Below, piece by piece: positions 1-5,720 of a stretch of 20,160 nt of DNA; positions within the stretch are counted from its first letter, which is position 1; every line of letters begins with the position of its first letter. A model generated the notes under the pieces. That model worked only from the letters and a program-made list of their open reading frames with translations. It did no database searches and was not told the DNA's origin. This DNA comes from a virus. Where the stretch lies: positions 1 to 20,160 of the IMG/VR virus record IMGVR_UViG_3300029953_000176; one strand, written 5' to 3'. A program made the position numbers and the translations under genes.

Positions 1-141
1 GCTCAGACTTTGGCGCGTGCAGGAAGTCGTCCAGTGGATATTGAAGATTTAAAGCGGGCAGCTACAGCGGCTATAAGCTTTGAACGTGAGATGAAAAAAC
101 AACATCTTGAAAATGAACTACAAGTACTCATGCAGATATAG
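1..141 (+). CDS. C-terminal end of an unidentified phage protein (partial)
   Basis: An open frame enters from the left edge and stops with TAG at 139-141, giving the last 46 residues of a protein. The visible part is charged and looks helical (EDLKRAATAAISFEREMKKQ), with no recognisable motif. Its final codons (VLMQI) fall in a 20-bp stretch (127-146) that recurs exactly at 389-408 inside the next gene, where it is read in another frame. The C-terminus may therefore have been replaced by recombination rather than being ancestral. I do not recognise the family. The call rests on the open frame only. Confidence 0.5.
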   Translation, partial: AQTLARAGSRPVDIEDLKRAATAAISFEREMKKQHLENELQVLMQI

Positions 142-142
142 A

Positions 143-228
143 GAATAATGATTAAAAATGATTCAATTAAACCTCAATTAAAAATATGCGACATTACCGG
201 ATGAAGAGAAGGAATGATGTTGGATATG
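143..228 (+). pseudogene. Decayed, internally deleted copy of the start of the 905 gene
   Basis: Three blocks are collinear with the 5' end of the gene at 905: 143-176 matches 890-923 with one mismatch, 185-207 matches 966-988 exactly, and 210-228 matches 1012-1030 with one mismatch. The copy includes the ribosome-binding region and start codon of the parent, but TAA interrupts it after seven codons. It ends where the next ORF (MYYKLT...) begins. This is a remnant and not a working gene. Confidence 0.75.
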
Positions 229-798
229 TACTATAAACTCACGACGCAAGAAGGAAAGACTCGTAATGAAACTCAATGGGGCGAGAATTTGACTCATGAG
301 GCTACGGGAGACATTAAACAAGATTTGTGCTCCGATGCATGGATACATGCTTACACTCATCCTCTACTCGCCGTGCTTATGAACCCGGCTCATGCAGATA
401 TAGAGAATCCCATCCTTTGGGAAGGAAAGGGAGAAGGAGAAGCAAAATTTGAATCCCTTAAATGTGGGTTTAGGAAGTTTACTACGCTAAAGAAAATCCC
501 TCTTCCCGAAATAACCTATGTTCAAAAGGTAGCCTTTGGTATTCTCTGTGCTAAAGAAGTTTACAAAGACTCAAGTTGGAATCAGTGGGCAGATAAGTGG
601 TTAAGCGGGGAGGATCGTACCGAAGCTTCTGCTAAGTATGCTGCTGCTTACTCTGCTGCTAATGCTTATTATGCTGCTAGGGCTGCTGCTAATGCTGAGT
701 ATGTTGCTTATGCTGCTAAAGCTGCTTCTACTGCTAAAGCTATGGGTAAAGAATTAGATTTTGTTTCGATTGCTCTTAAAGCCATGGAGGTGAAGTAA
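226..798 (+). CDS. Phage protein with Ala/Tyr-rich C-terminal helix (MYYKLT family)
   Basis: This is a 190-residue protein of a type I recall from many tailed phages and prophages, with an N-terminal signature of the form YYKLTTQ...TQWGEN.TH, then a WIHAYTHPLLAVLMNP.HA stretch. No function is established for it. Residues about 135-178 are almost only Ala, Tyr, Asn, Ser and Lys, encoded by a (GCT)n-like low-complexity tract at 628-742, probably a long helix. ATG at 226 is chosen because family members begin M(x)YYKL. ATGs at 214 and 217 are in frame but lie in the remnant of the duplicated 905 gene. AGAAGGA at 207-213 can serve as the ribosome-binding site, at a slightly long spacing. The length of the Ala-rich tract probably varies between relatives. 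Confidence 0.8.
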   Translation: MYYKLTTQEGKTRNETQWGENLTHEATGDIKQDLCSDAWIHAYTHPLLAVLMNPAHADIENPILWEGKGEGEAKFESLKCGFRKFTTLKKIPLPEITYVQKVAFGILCAKEVYKDSSWNQWADKWLSGEDRTEASAKYAAAYSAANAYYAARAAANAEYVAYAAKAASTAKAMGKELDFVSIALKAMEVK

Positions 799-904
799 TG
801 CTAATAACGGACTTACGCCACAGCTAACAACGGCATCTTTGACTTTAATCGCAACGAAACGGGCAGATACGCGAAGAAAATAAAGCATCGAATAAGGATT
901 AAAA

Positions 905-1336
905 ATGATTCAATTAAACCTCAGTTTAAAATCAAAATATGATCCTCCGGTTCCTGTTAAGCCGGATGCGACATTACCGGATGAAGAGTACCTAGCCCTA
1001 TGTGTGAAGTTAGGAATGGTGTTGGATATGCCTACCTATCCTTTACATGATGTTATCAGATACCTTAACGCAAAATTTGGAGTACATAGTAGGAAATCAC
1101 TCACGGACTCAGTGAGCCGACCAAATTGGGTGTGGGTGCCTCTTCGACACAAAGATATTATTACTACGCGTAATTTTAATGATACGGATCAACGTATTTA
1201 TACTAAACCTATCCCGTACCCCGTTCTTAAGACCATTGAATCTATTCAAGAACGTTGGCCGGAAGCGAAATTTTTCATTTCGGATGAAAGATACGCATCC
1301 GATGAGAAAGACCCATTTTTTAATGTTTACTGTTAA
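905..1336 (+). CDS. Phage hypothetical protein, C-terminus displaced by a frameshift
   Basis: As read the gene encodes 143 residues. AAGGAT at 895-900 precedes the ATG. The middle part (WVWVPLRHKDI, then YTKPIPYPVLKTI and PEAKFFISDERYASDEKDPF) matches a family of short phage proteins that usually end in a segment like DPFL...IVDRWDEPGF. Here the frame instead ends NVYC right after a run of six T (1316-1321). The expected ending (FTVNEARTIHVVERWDEP) is present in the +1 frame just downstream. One T fewer restores the full protein of about 161 residues. The alternatives are a genuine one-base insertion, a programmed frameshift, or a homopolymer sequencing error. Function unknown. Confidence 0.8.
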   Translation: MIQLNLSLKSKYDPPVPVKPDATLPDEEYLALCVKLGMVLDMPTYPLHDVIRYLNAKFGVHSRKSLTDSVSRPNWVWVPLRHKDIITTRNFNDTDQRIYTKPIPYPVLKTIESIQERWPEAKFFISDERYASDEKDPFFNVYC

Positions 1337-1391
1337 TGAAGCTCGTACGATTCATGTAGTTGAACGCTGGGACGAGCCAAAATTTCGATGA
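1320..1391 (+). other. Displaced C-terminal segment of the 905 gene
   Basis: In the frame starting at 1320 this encodes LMFTVNEARTIHVVERWDEP followed by KFR and TGA at 1389-1391. It continues the 905 protein if one T of the T6 run at 1316-1321 is removed. Its stop overlaps the ATG of the next small gene (ATGA at 1388-1391), a typical translational coupling. This supports the original gene ending here rather than at 1336. Confidence 0.7.
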
Positions 1392-1558
1392 ACGAGTATT
1401 ATAAAGTATGGTGTACACAAGGACAAGGTCCTGGAGAAACTCCTGACAAAGAGTTTCCAACTTTAAAAAAAGCCCTGACTTTTGTCGAAGAAAATAAAGA
1501 TGACGCTTCGTGGGCTATTGAATACCCTGATGGCACATGGCATAAATGGGACAATTAG
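1388..1558 (+). CDS. Small phage protein, 56 residues
   Basis: The ATG overlaps the displaced stop of the 905 gene as ATGA, and TAG follows 56 codons later. The product begins MNEYYKVWCTQGQGPGE and ends AIEYPDGTWHKWDN. The ending recalls short phage proteins that carry a WxxxYPDGxxxxW pattern. It is acidic, with no membrane segment or signal. It sits 3 bases ahead of the next gene, inside a tight + strand series. The ATGA coupling and the clean spacing to the 1562 gene are the main reasons to regard it as real. Function unknown. Confidence 0.65.
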   Translation: MNEYYKVWCTQGQGPGETPDKEFPTLKKALTFVEENKDDASWAIEYPDGTWHKWDN

Positions 1559-1561
1559 TAA

Positions 1562-1855
1562 ATGGCTAAGAAACTTAAGACTAATGCTGTCATAGCAGTT
1601 ATCCCTCAAGAAACACAAGAACAGAAGGAAGCTAAAGAAGATAAAGTGTTTGAAGTAGCGAACCGCAAATACACAACCTCAATGAACAAAGCATGGCAAA
1701 AATATTGCACAGCTTTGGATGAAGATTTGAAAGATAATCCCAAAAAATCCACAAAGAAAGAGTCCTACACTTTACAATATATCGAGGATAGAGAGCGAGC
1801 ATTAAAAGAATGGATAGATTTTTTTGGCGGTGATTTTATTGTTTCGGAGGATTAA
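1562..1855 (+). CDS. Small charged hypothetical protein
   Basis: This is a 97-residue, Lys/Glu-rich, probably helical protein: MAKKLKTNAV, then a strongly charged QEQKEAKEDKVFE segment, a middle with KAWQKYCTALDEDLKD, and the acidic ending FFGGDFIVSED. It lies 3 bases after the preceding small gene and 6 bases before the next, so it is part of the same transcription unit. The ribosome-binding site is weak (GGGAC about 11 bases upstream). No family is recognised. A soluble DNA- or protein-binding role is possible, but nothing in the sequence shows it. Confidence 0.65.
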   Translation: MAKKLKTNAVIAVIPQETQEQKEAKEDKVFEVANRKYTTSMNKAWQKYCTALDEDLKDNPKKSTKKESYTLQYIEDRERALKEWIDFFGGDFIVSED

Positions 1856-1861
1856 ACAAAT

Positions 1862-2656
1862 ATGCACACTTCTTTGGGATTTTGGTTGGAAATACGCAAA
1901 AGTTTAATGGTACGAGGGGATAACTGGAAACTAGTTATTGATTCTCTTCCGTCAAGAATAAACAGTTTAGATGCGCTTTCTCTCTTCCAAGAATCGGATC
2001 AATTAACTTACCTTACTGGTCAAGGCTATATTGCTGGAGAGTTAGTTGAAGCTAGTCCATTCAAAGGAATCATTCTACCCTATATTTCAGACGATATAGA
2101 GATAACACTCGAAAATATTGCACTTCAATGGGTGTACAGATTTTTAATTCTTGAGGGTCTGATAGAGCATAATCGCAAAGAACCTATAAAAAAATGGGCA
2201 CCGATGTTTTTACATCTCACGGATCAAGGTCTGCATTTCTTGGTGTATATGTCGGCGGTACTAGTACTCATGGAAGAAGGGCAAATAGTTGGTAAGAAGA
2301 TATCAAAAGCTAAACTTCTCAGCGGAGAATTGGATGACTTAGTGCGCTGGCGGGTTAAAAAAGTATGTGAATTGCTTCACGAAAAAGCGCAGGATTATGG
2401 AGAAAGTTTTCGTCGTCATGGCTTGCCTGGACTAGTTCCTAGATTATGGGATAAAATCGCTCGCTATGCACAGCTCAAGGCTGATAATCGTACCGCTAAA
2501 TTTGAAAGAATGGAAGATTCAGTTGTAGATTTATTGGGATATTGTTGTGTCGCCTGGTCACTTATGTTAGAATTACCAGAAGATTTTAGAAAAGAATATC
2601 AACCCTCTTGTACTTATGAAACAGAACAAATCGGAAAAGAGTGGAAAAAACTGTGA
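1862..2656 (+). CDS. DUF1599/Nmad1-domain protein with an extra N-terminal region
   Basis: The protein has 264 residues. CGGAGGA at 1845-1851 is a good ribosome-binding site. Residues about 165-240 look like the nucleotide modification associated domain 1 (DUF1599, a MazG-like all-alpha fold): EKAQDYGESFRRHG, then GLVPRLWDKIARYAQLKAD and FERMEDSVVDLLGYC. In the family the acidic residues of the last helix lie at the putative metal and nucleotide site. The first 150 residues are not part of that domain. They contain a segment like a winged helix or helical bundle (LQWVYRFLILEGLIEH, FLHLTDQGLHFLVYMSAVLVLMEEGQ) that I cannot place. Such domains in phages are associated with modified bases or nucleotide-pool control. 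The MazG-type gene directly downstream fits that. Confidence 0.7.
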   Translation: MHTSLGFWLEIRKSLMVRGDNWKLVIDSLPSRINSLDALSLFQESDQLTYLTGQGYIAGELVEASPFKGIILPYISDDIEITLENIALQWVYRFLILEGLIEHNRKEPIKKWAPMFLHLTDQGLHFLVYMSAVLVLMEEGQIVGKKISKAKLLSGELDDLVRWRVKKVCELLHEKAQDYGESFRRHGLPGLVPRLWDKIARYAQLKADNRTAKFERMEDSVVDLLGYCCVAWSLMLELPEDFRKEYQPSCTYETEQIGKEWKKL

Positions 2657-2658
2657 GA

Positions 2659-2692
2659 GCGGCTGAGCGCAGGGACGGATGAGTGAGACAGT
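2659..2692 (+). repeat. Ribosome-binding cassette, copy 1
   Basis: This is the first of three related GC-rich segments sharing the order GCGG.TGA.CGCAGGG, then GGA.GAG and ACAGT (others at 2909-2957 and 3242-3271). Copy 1 bridges the end of the 1862 gene and the start of the next, and supplies its start codon and first codons (MSETV). Confidence 0.65.
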
Positions 2693-3287
2693 GAAAAATA
2701 ACCATACGTGCGACAAGCCTAACTATACGGATGGCCCGTGTCAGGTTTGCGCGGCTGAGAAAACGCTACTGCCGTGCCCATTTTGCGGCGGCGCTCCGAT
2801 CTTGGACGACTTAGGCGAAGAGGATGATTTCTTCGTACACTGCGGGTCATGCGAAGTGCAGCAAATCGCCAACAAGACAATCGACACGGCTGTAAGCGAA
2901 TGGAATCAGCGGGTGAGCGCAGGGGATACCCCAGATTTGCGGAGGAGTGAGACAGTGAGCCAGTGTTTAAGAACTCGGATTCTGGAAATGATGAAGCATC
3001 GAGAGTGGTCAACCCATTGGATACATCGAAGCGCGTACCTGCATCTGGAGTCTGCGGAACTTGCGGAAGCGGTTCGGGGAAAACGGGGAGACACACTCGA
3101 TGAGTCGGCGGATGTGCTCATAACGATGCTGGCTCTGAGTCCGCATAATCTGCCAGAAATCGTTCAAGCCGCTACAGCCAAAGTGGAATCGTTAATGACG
3201 AAACCACGATACGCGGGAGAAACCGGAACATTTGGTGATGTGCGGGTGAACGCAGGGACGGAGGAGACAGTCCATGCCAACGATTAA
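2679..3287 (+). CDS. Lar-like zinc finger fused to a MazG-type domain
   Basis: The protein has 202 residues in two parts. Residues 28-79 resemble the restriction-alleviation (Lar) zinc finger: LLPCPFCGGAP (C33, C36), HCGSC (C55, C58) and the closing AVSEWNQR. Residues about 97-172 look like a MazG-type nucleotide pyrophosphohydrolase helix bundle, with the metal motif ExxE...ExxD visible as E124/E127 and E142/D145. Between them lies RVSAGDTPDLRRSETVS, the translation of cassette copy 2. That copy repeats the gene's own start (MSETV) but with AGG in place of ATG. The fusion therefore probably arose when two genes joined by this cassette lost the internal start. The tail (RVNAGTEETVHAND) is the translation of copy 3. 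Nucleotide-pool cleaning or base-modification support is likely; the substrate is unknown. Confidence 0.7.
   Translation: MSETVKNNHTCDKPNYTDGPCQVCAAEKTLLPCPFCGGAPILDDLGEEDDFFVHCGSCEVQQIANKTIDTAVSEWNQRVSAGDTPDLRRSETVSQCLRTRILEMMKHREWSTHWIHRSAYLHLESAELAEAVRGKRGDTLDESADVLITMLALSPHNLPEIVQAATAKVESLMTKPRYAGETGTFGDVRVNAGTEETVHAND
2909..2957 (+). repeat. Ribosome-binding cassette, copy 2 (inside an ORF)
   Basis: Related to the segment at 2659-2692 but with an insertion in the middle (GATACCCCAGATTTGC). It is read through in frame. The position that is ATG in copy 1 is AGG here, so the second domain has no start of its own except possible GTG codons just downstream (2955 region). Confidence 0.6.
3242..3271 (+). 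repeat. Ribosome-binding cassette, copy 3
   Basis: Third copy of the recurring segment (GCGGGTGAACGCAGGGACGG, then AGGAGACAGT). It ends directly before an ATG at 3274 and overlaps the 28-bp tandem duplication at 3261-3316. It provides the GGAGGAGA ribosome-binding site for the zincin gene. Confidence 0.6.
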
Positions 3288-3316
3288 AGAGGAGACAGTC
3301 CATGCCAACGATTAAA
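3261..3316 (+). repeat. 28-bp tandem duplication of a gene start
   Basis: Two exact 28-bp units (3261-3288 and 3289-3316). Each contains GAGGAGACAG, the ATG and the first codons MPTIK. The first ATG (3274) gives only a 13-codon peptide ending at 3315. The second (3302) opens the zincin gene. Both sit at the same distance from the ribosome-binding sequence. Confidence 0.85.
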
Positions 3317-3748
3317 GAGTGGACAGAACTGCATGCCGATCTGATGCAGAGGTTGCATCTCCCGTGCGAACTGAATTTCTCTACTGATGTCAAAGTAGCA
3401 CAGCACAGATTCGACGACGATGACACCTGTGTGATCACTATCAATCCAGAAGTGGATTTTAAAGTACCAGTACACCTCATTCTCCACGAAGCTGCCCATC
3501 ATCGCGCTTATGTCAGGGCGTTTAGACATCTCACGGACAATACTTTCGTGGACTTATGCTGTTCTGGCTGGACGGGCGGACACTGCGAGCACTGGGCGAA
3601 AATTCTCATCGGCATGTACGCCGAAATGGGAATCGCATTGCCGTACAGCACAAGCTTTATAGCATTTGCAAAGCTGGCGGGCATCGTGCGAAAGAACTAT
3701 GCAAGGGAGGGTCAATGGAATGGACAGCGGAACAATGGCGCAGGCTAG
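3302..3748 (+). CDS. Small HExxH zincin-like metalloprotein
   Basis: The protein has 148 residues. The zinc-binding helix VHLILHEAAHHRAY gives HExxH as H62-E63-A-A-H66. A likely third ligand lies in GGHCEHWAKILIGMY (H94 or H97), an arrangement seen in small phage and actinobacterial metalloproteins where HExxH is followed by a histidine-bearing helix. An upstream ITINPEVDF strand fits a minimal zincin core. No signal peptide is present, so it would act in the cytoplasm. Substrate unknown; peptidase activity is inferred from the motif only. The start is the second ATG of a duplicated start region and has GGAGGAGA-type binding sequence. The 3' end overlaps the next gene by 34 bases. Confidence 0.7.
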   Translation: MPTIKEWTELHADLMQRLHLPCELNFSTDVKVAQHRFDDDDTCVITINPEVDFKVPVHLILHEAAHHRAYVRAFRHLTDNTFVDLCCSGWTGGHCEHWAKILIGMYAEMGIALPYSTSFIAFAKLAGIVRKNYAREGQWNGQRNNGAG

Positions 3749-3966
3749 CAGCCTGTTTAGGTTACGGACCTTTGCGGGGACGATTCAAAAAAAATCTGAT
3801 CCCCATAATGAAGAAACGCGATCAAATCTGCATCAAATGTCTCGCTGACGAAGTAGCCGAAGGTCTGGGCGGGGAATACGGTTTGTGGGCGGAGGAAATT
3901 TTGATCGCCGCATCCAAAGAAACGTCCATCGAAGTGTACTGTGGTAAGGGGAAACACAATGCCTGA
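3715..3966 (+). CDS. Small hypothetical protein, 83 residues
   Basis: ATG at 3715 has a strong ribosome-binding site (AAGGGAGGG at 3703-3711) and starts MEWTAEQWRRLAACLG. The product is basic in the middle (RFKKNLIPIMKKRDQ), carries a CIKC pair, and ends with an acidic helix (GLWAEEILIAASKE). The longer upstream open frame is only the antisense-phase shadow of the zincin gene. The gene overlaps both neighbours (34 bases and 8 bases), the compact style of an early phage operon. The family is not recognised. CIKC might be half of a metal site, but no partner pair is seen. Confidence 0.6.
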   Translation: MEWTAEQWRRLAACLGYGPLRGRFKKNLIPIMKKRDQICIKCLADEVAEGLGGEYGLWAEEILIAASKETSIEVYCGKGKHNA

Positions 3967-4123
3967 AGTCCCGAACGCTTACCAGTGCGACTTTTGCCAT
4001 AAGATCATGACGCCTATCGAGACGAAGGACACCCGCTGGAATTCGAAGTTCTGCTCACTTTGTGGCTTCCGATTCTACGATGTTTTCATCGGGGAAACCC
4101 GCATAAACACAGATACTTACTGA
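3959..4123 (+). CDS. Zinc-ribbon protein, 54 residues
   Basis: Two cysteine pairs, CDFC (C10, C13) and CSLC (C32, C35), are spaced as in a treble-clef or rubredoxin-like zinc ribbon: AYQCDFCHKIM...SKFCSLCGFRFYDV. The ATG at 3959 follows AAGGGGA at 3946-3952 and overlaps the stop of the preceding gene (ATGCCTGA), so translation is probably coupled. Small zinc ribbons of this kind in phages are often nucleic-acid or polymerase binding, but no target can be named. Confidence 0.65.
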   Translation: MPEVPNAYQCDFCHKIMTPIETKDTRWNSKFCSLCGFRFYDVFIGETRINTDTY

Positions 4124-4205
4124 CTTCTGGATGATCCAGGGCAAGAAAGTTGATGGTGTCGCTGTCAAAACCTTTCAACTATCCATTTCTAGATTAGAGG
4201 TTGAT

Positions 4206-4415
4206 ATGAGTAAAAAAAATAAGTCTAAAAAACGCACTAAAAAAGTAACTTCAGCTCCGAAGGTTGTAAAACCAGAAATATCAATGCCAGAAATACCAGT
4301 GCCAGATTCAGTAAAAACTGACTATCCTCTTTCAGTGTATGACGAGAGTATTTATCCAACCCCTGAGTCTAAACCAAGTAAAAAACTAGGATTCTGGAAA
4401 TGGTTAGTTGGGTAA
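4206..4415 (+). CDS. Basic N-terminus, Pro-rich linker protein, 69 residues
   Basis: ATG at 4206 is preceded by AGAGG (4195-4199). The product starts with a very basic stretch (MSKKNKSKKRTKK), continues with a Pro/Val/Glu linker (PEISMPEIPVPDSVK) and ends in a Trp-containing amphipathic tail (KKLGFWKWLVG) that could touch a membrane. The frame is open further upstream to 4131, but that part lies in the GC-richer block and has no ribosome-binding site. Composition returns to AT-rich at about 4165. Family and function unknown. Confidence 0.6.
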   Translation: MSKKNKSKKRTKKVTSAPKVVKPEISMPEIPVPDSVKTDYPLSVYDESIYPTPESKPSKKLGFWKWLVG

Positions 4416-4434
4416 AGTTGAAATAGGAGAAATT

Positions 4435-4500
4435 ATGTTAGGTTTATTCGGAACGATTTTAGTTATACTTTTAATTGTTTGGCTTGCACGAAGAGTTTGA
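4435..4500 (+). CDS. 21-residue single-pass membrane peptide
   Basis: ATG at 4435 is preceded by AGGAGAA (4425-4431). The product is a short hydrophobic helix followed by a positive tail (MLGLFGTILVILLIVW, then LARRV), the classic layout of a small inner-membrane peptide with a cytoplasmic C-terminus. It recalls the N-terminal part of short bacterial and phage membrane proteins. It sits 19 bases after the preceding stop, within the operon. Function unknown. Confidence 0.6.
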   Translation: MLGLFGTILVILLIVWLARRV

Positions 4501-4503
4501 GCG

Positions 4504-4590
4504 ATGAAAAATAAGTCCTTTATGGGAATCCTTGATAGAGAGGATTTTCATGATCGTTCTTACGCAGGGGCAAATAACCGGTTCCGCTGA
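4504..4590 (+). CDS. Possible 28-residue ORF overlapping the next gene
   Basis: ATG at 4504, three bases after the membrane peptide, opens MKNKSFMGILDREDFHDRSY and ends at TGA 4588-4590. It overlaps the structural gene at 4550 by 41 bases in another frame, and that gene's ribosome-binding site lies inside it. The first half reads like a plausible peptide and there is a weak purine-rich stretch upstream. Overlap coupling is possible, but chance is also possible. Confidence 0.25.
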   Translation: MKNKSFMGILDREDFHDRSYAGANNRFR

Positions 4591-5503
4591 TTTGGCTATT
4601 TTGATTCGAGACGCCAGCGGTAACCTAATTGACCCCGTTTCTATTAGTTACACCATATACAAACTCCGCGATATATTACCAACATCCCCCACGGTAGCAT
4701 ATGAATATGATATGCACCAACCAGAAAACATGCAAGGTGGGCCACCTCTCCCACCTGAAAGCTCTACCTTAGTCAGCCAGCCCCAGCAGACCCCTAAACG
4801 TCTCTCTTTGGGCACCTATGCGGCTGTAGTGACCATTCCTACCGCTTGGAAGGGAATTTATAAGATCGTATGGCAGTTTCAACAATATGCAGCAAGCTGC
4901 CCCCAGAACTATGTTCACATGGATTTTATTGTGCAAACTGTGGATCCAACAGATCCTGCTTTCGAAGCACCTTCTATGATTATTGGTAAGCAGTTGGGTA
5001 TCGCCAGTGCTCAGACTTCCCCAGCTATGTATGCGCAGGCAATTCGAGTGGTTCGAGAATTAATTTCCGATGTTAATCCTGATAGAAATTATCATTTTCG
5101 TCCTCCAACCCCCGGAAAAGTTGTGGCGAATTATACAACTAGAGTGGGATTTATATGGCTGGATACAACTATTTTGGTAAATTTGAGTATGTCTATTTCA
5201 CAGCTAAATCTTTATAATCCCATGAATTATTTTAATTGGACCATGGATACAATTCCTCGGGACTGGGGAAATATAGCGGCAATGGGAGCAGCCGCTTTTT
5301 GTCTTTCTGGTGAGTCAGCTCGATGGGCCGCGGACGAATTTTCTTACAGTCTTAACGGGGTTTCGCTAGATATAAATAAATCAGCTTTGTACCAATCTTT
5401 AGCAGGAACCTACTTGACTCAATTTAACACCATGGCTCCATTAGTTACAGCTAATAGACCCTATTCAGCCGGATTGAGACAATCTCGTTGGCTCCTCGGT
5501 TAG
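4550..5503 (+). CDS. Virion structural protein, probably neck or head-tail connector
   Basis: The protein has 317 residues. The start is ATG 4550, 6-7 bases after AGAGAGG (4537-4543); a TTG at 4532 would extend the frame but precedes the binding site. Residues about 1-140 look like an immunoglobulin-like or BppU-type beta domain (GSADLAILIRDASGNLIDP, a long Pro-rich loop, GTYAAVVTIP, GIYKIVWQFQQY). The C-terminal half has connector-like helices (SPAMYAQAIRVVRELISD) and an aromatic segment (NYFNWTMDTIPRDWG). It is the first of the large structural genes that lead to the tail sheath. In myovirus maps the genes between head and sheath are neck and tail-completion proteins. The role is inferred from position; no close family was recognised. 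Confidence 0.55.
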   Translation: MIVLTQGQITGSADLAILIRDASGNLIDPVSISYTIYKLRDILPTSPTVAYEYDMHQPENMQGGPPLPPESSTLVSQPQQTPKRLSLGTYAAVVTIPTAWKGIYKIVWQFQQYAASCPQNYVHMDFIVQTVDPTDPAFEAPSMIIGKQLGIASAQTSPAMYAQAIRVVRELISDVNPDRNYHFRPPTPGKVVANYTTRVGFIWLDTTILVNLSMSISQLNLYNPMNYFNWTMDTIPRDWGNIAAMGAAAFCLSGESARWAADEFSYSLNGVSLDINKSALYQSLAGTYLTQFNTMAPLVTANRPYSAGLRQSRWLLG

Positions 5504-5511
5504 CCGTGTAG

Positions 5512-5646
5512 AAATTTGACTTCTCAGTATTAGATAGAATCAGCGTACAGAACGGCAGCTACGCTAAGGCGATACACACTCGCTGGCATGTCAACCGTGG
5601 GCGAACAAATCCATTCTGCGCGTTTTGTCACCACTCCGCCGACTAG
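5512..5646 (+). pseudogene. HNH-like C-terminal relic
   Basis: The gap between the 4550 and 5721 genes holds an open frame with no usable start. It contains KAIHTRWHVNRGRTNPFCAFC and ends soon after at TAG. The RWHxNRGxxNPxCxxC pattern is the C-terminal signature of short HNH-type proteins common in phages. No start codon, ribosome-binding site or upstream HNH half is present, so this is probably the tail of a lost homing endonuclease. A separate 18-codon ORF (5668-5724) then overlaps the next gene start as ATGA. Confidence 0.5.
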
Positions 5647-5720
5647 CTATTTCATTATTCAGAAGAAATGAAACCAAATAAGACCGGAAAACAAAAAACG
5701 CTATTCTTTCCCTTTAATAG

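Noticed and set aside
799-904. Open stretch NNGLTPQLTTASLTLIATKR in the gap before the 905 gene
   Set aside because: No start codon and no RBS, and too short to assign. It may be a relic, but evidence is lacking.
4127-4139. 13-bp palindrome CTGGATGATCCAG
   Set aside because: Perfect 6-bp arms but single occurrence, no promoter near and inside a possible ORF end. Chance is sufficient.
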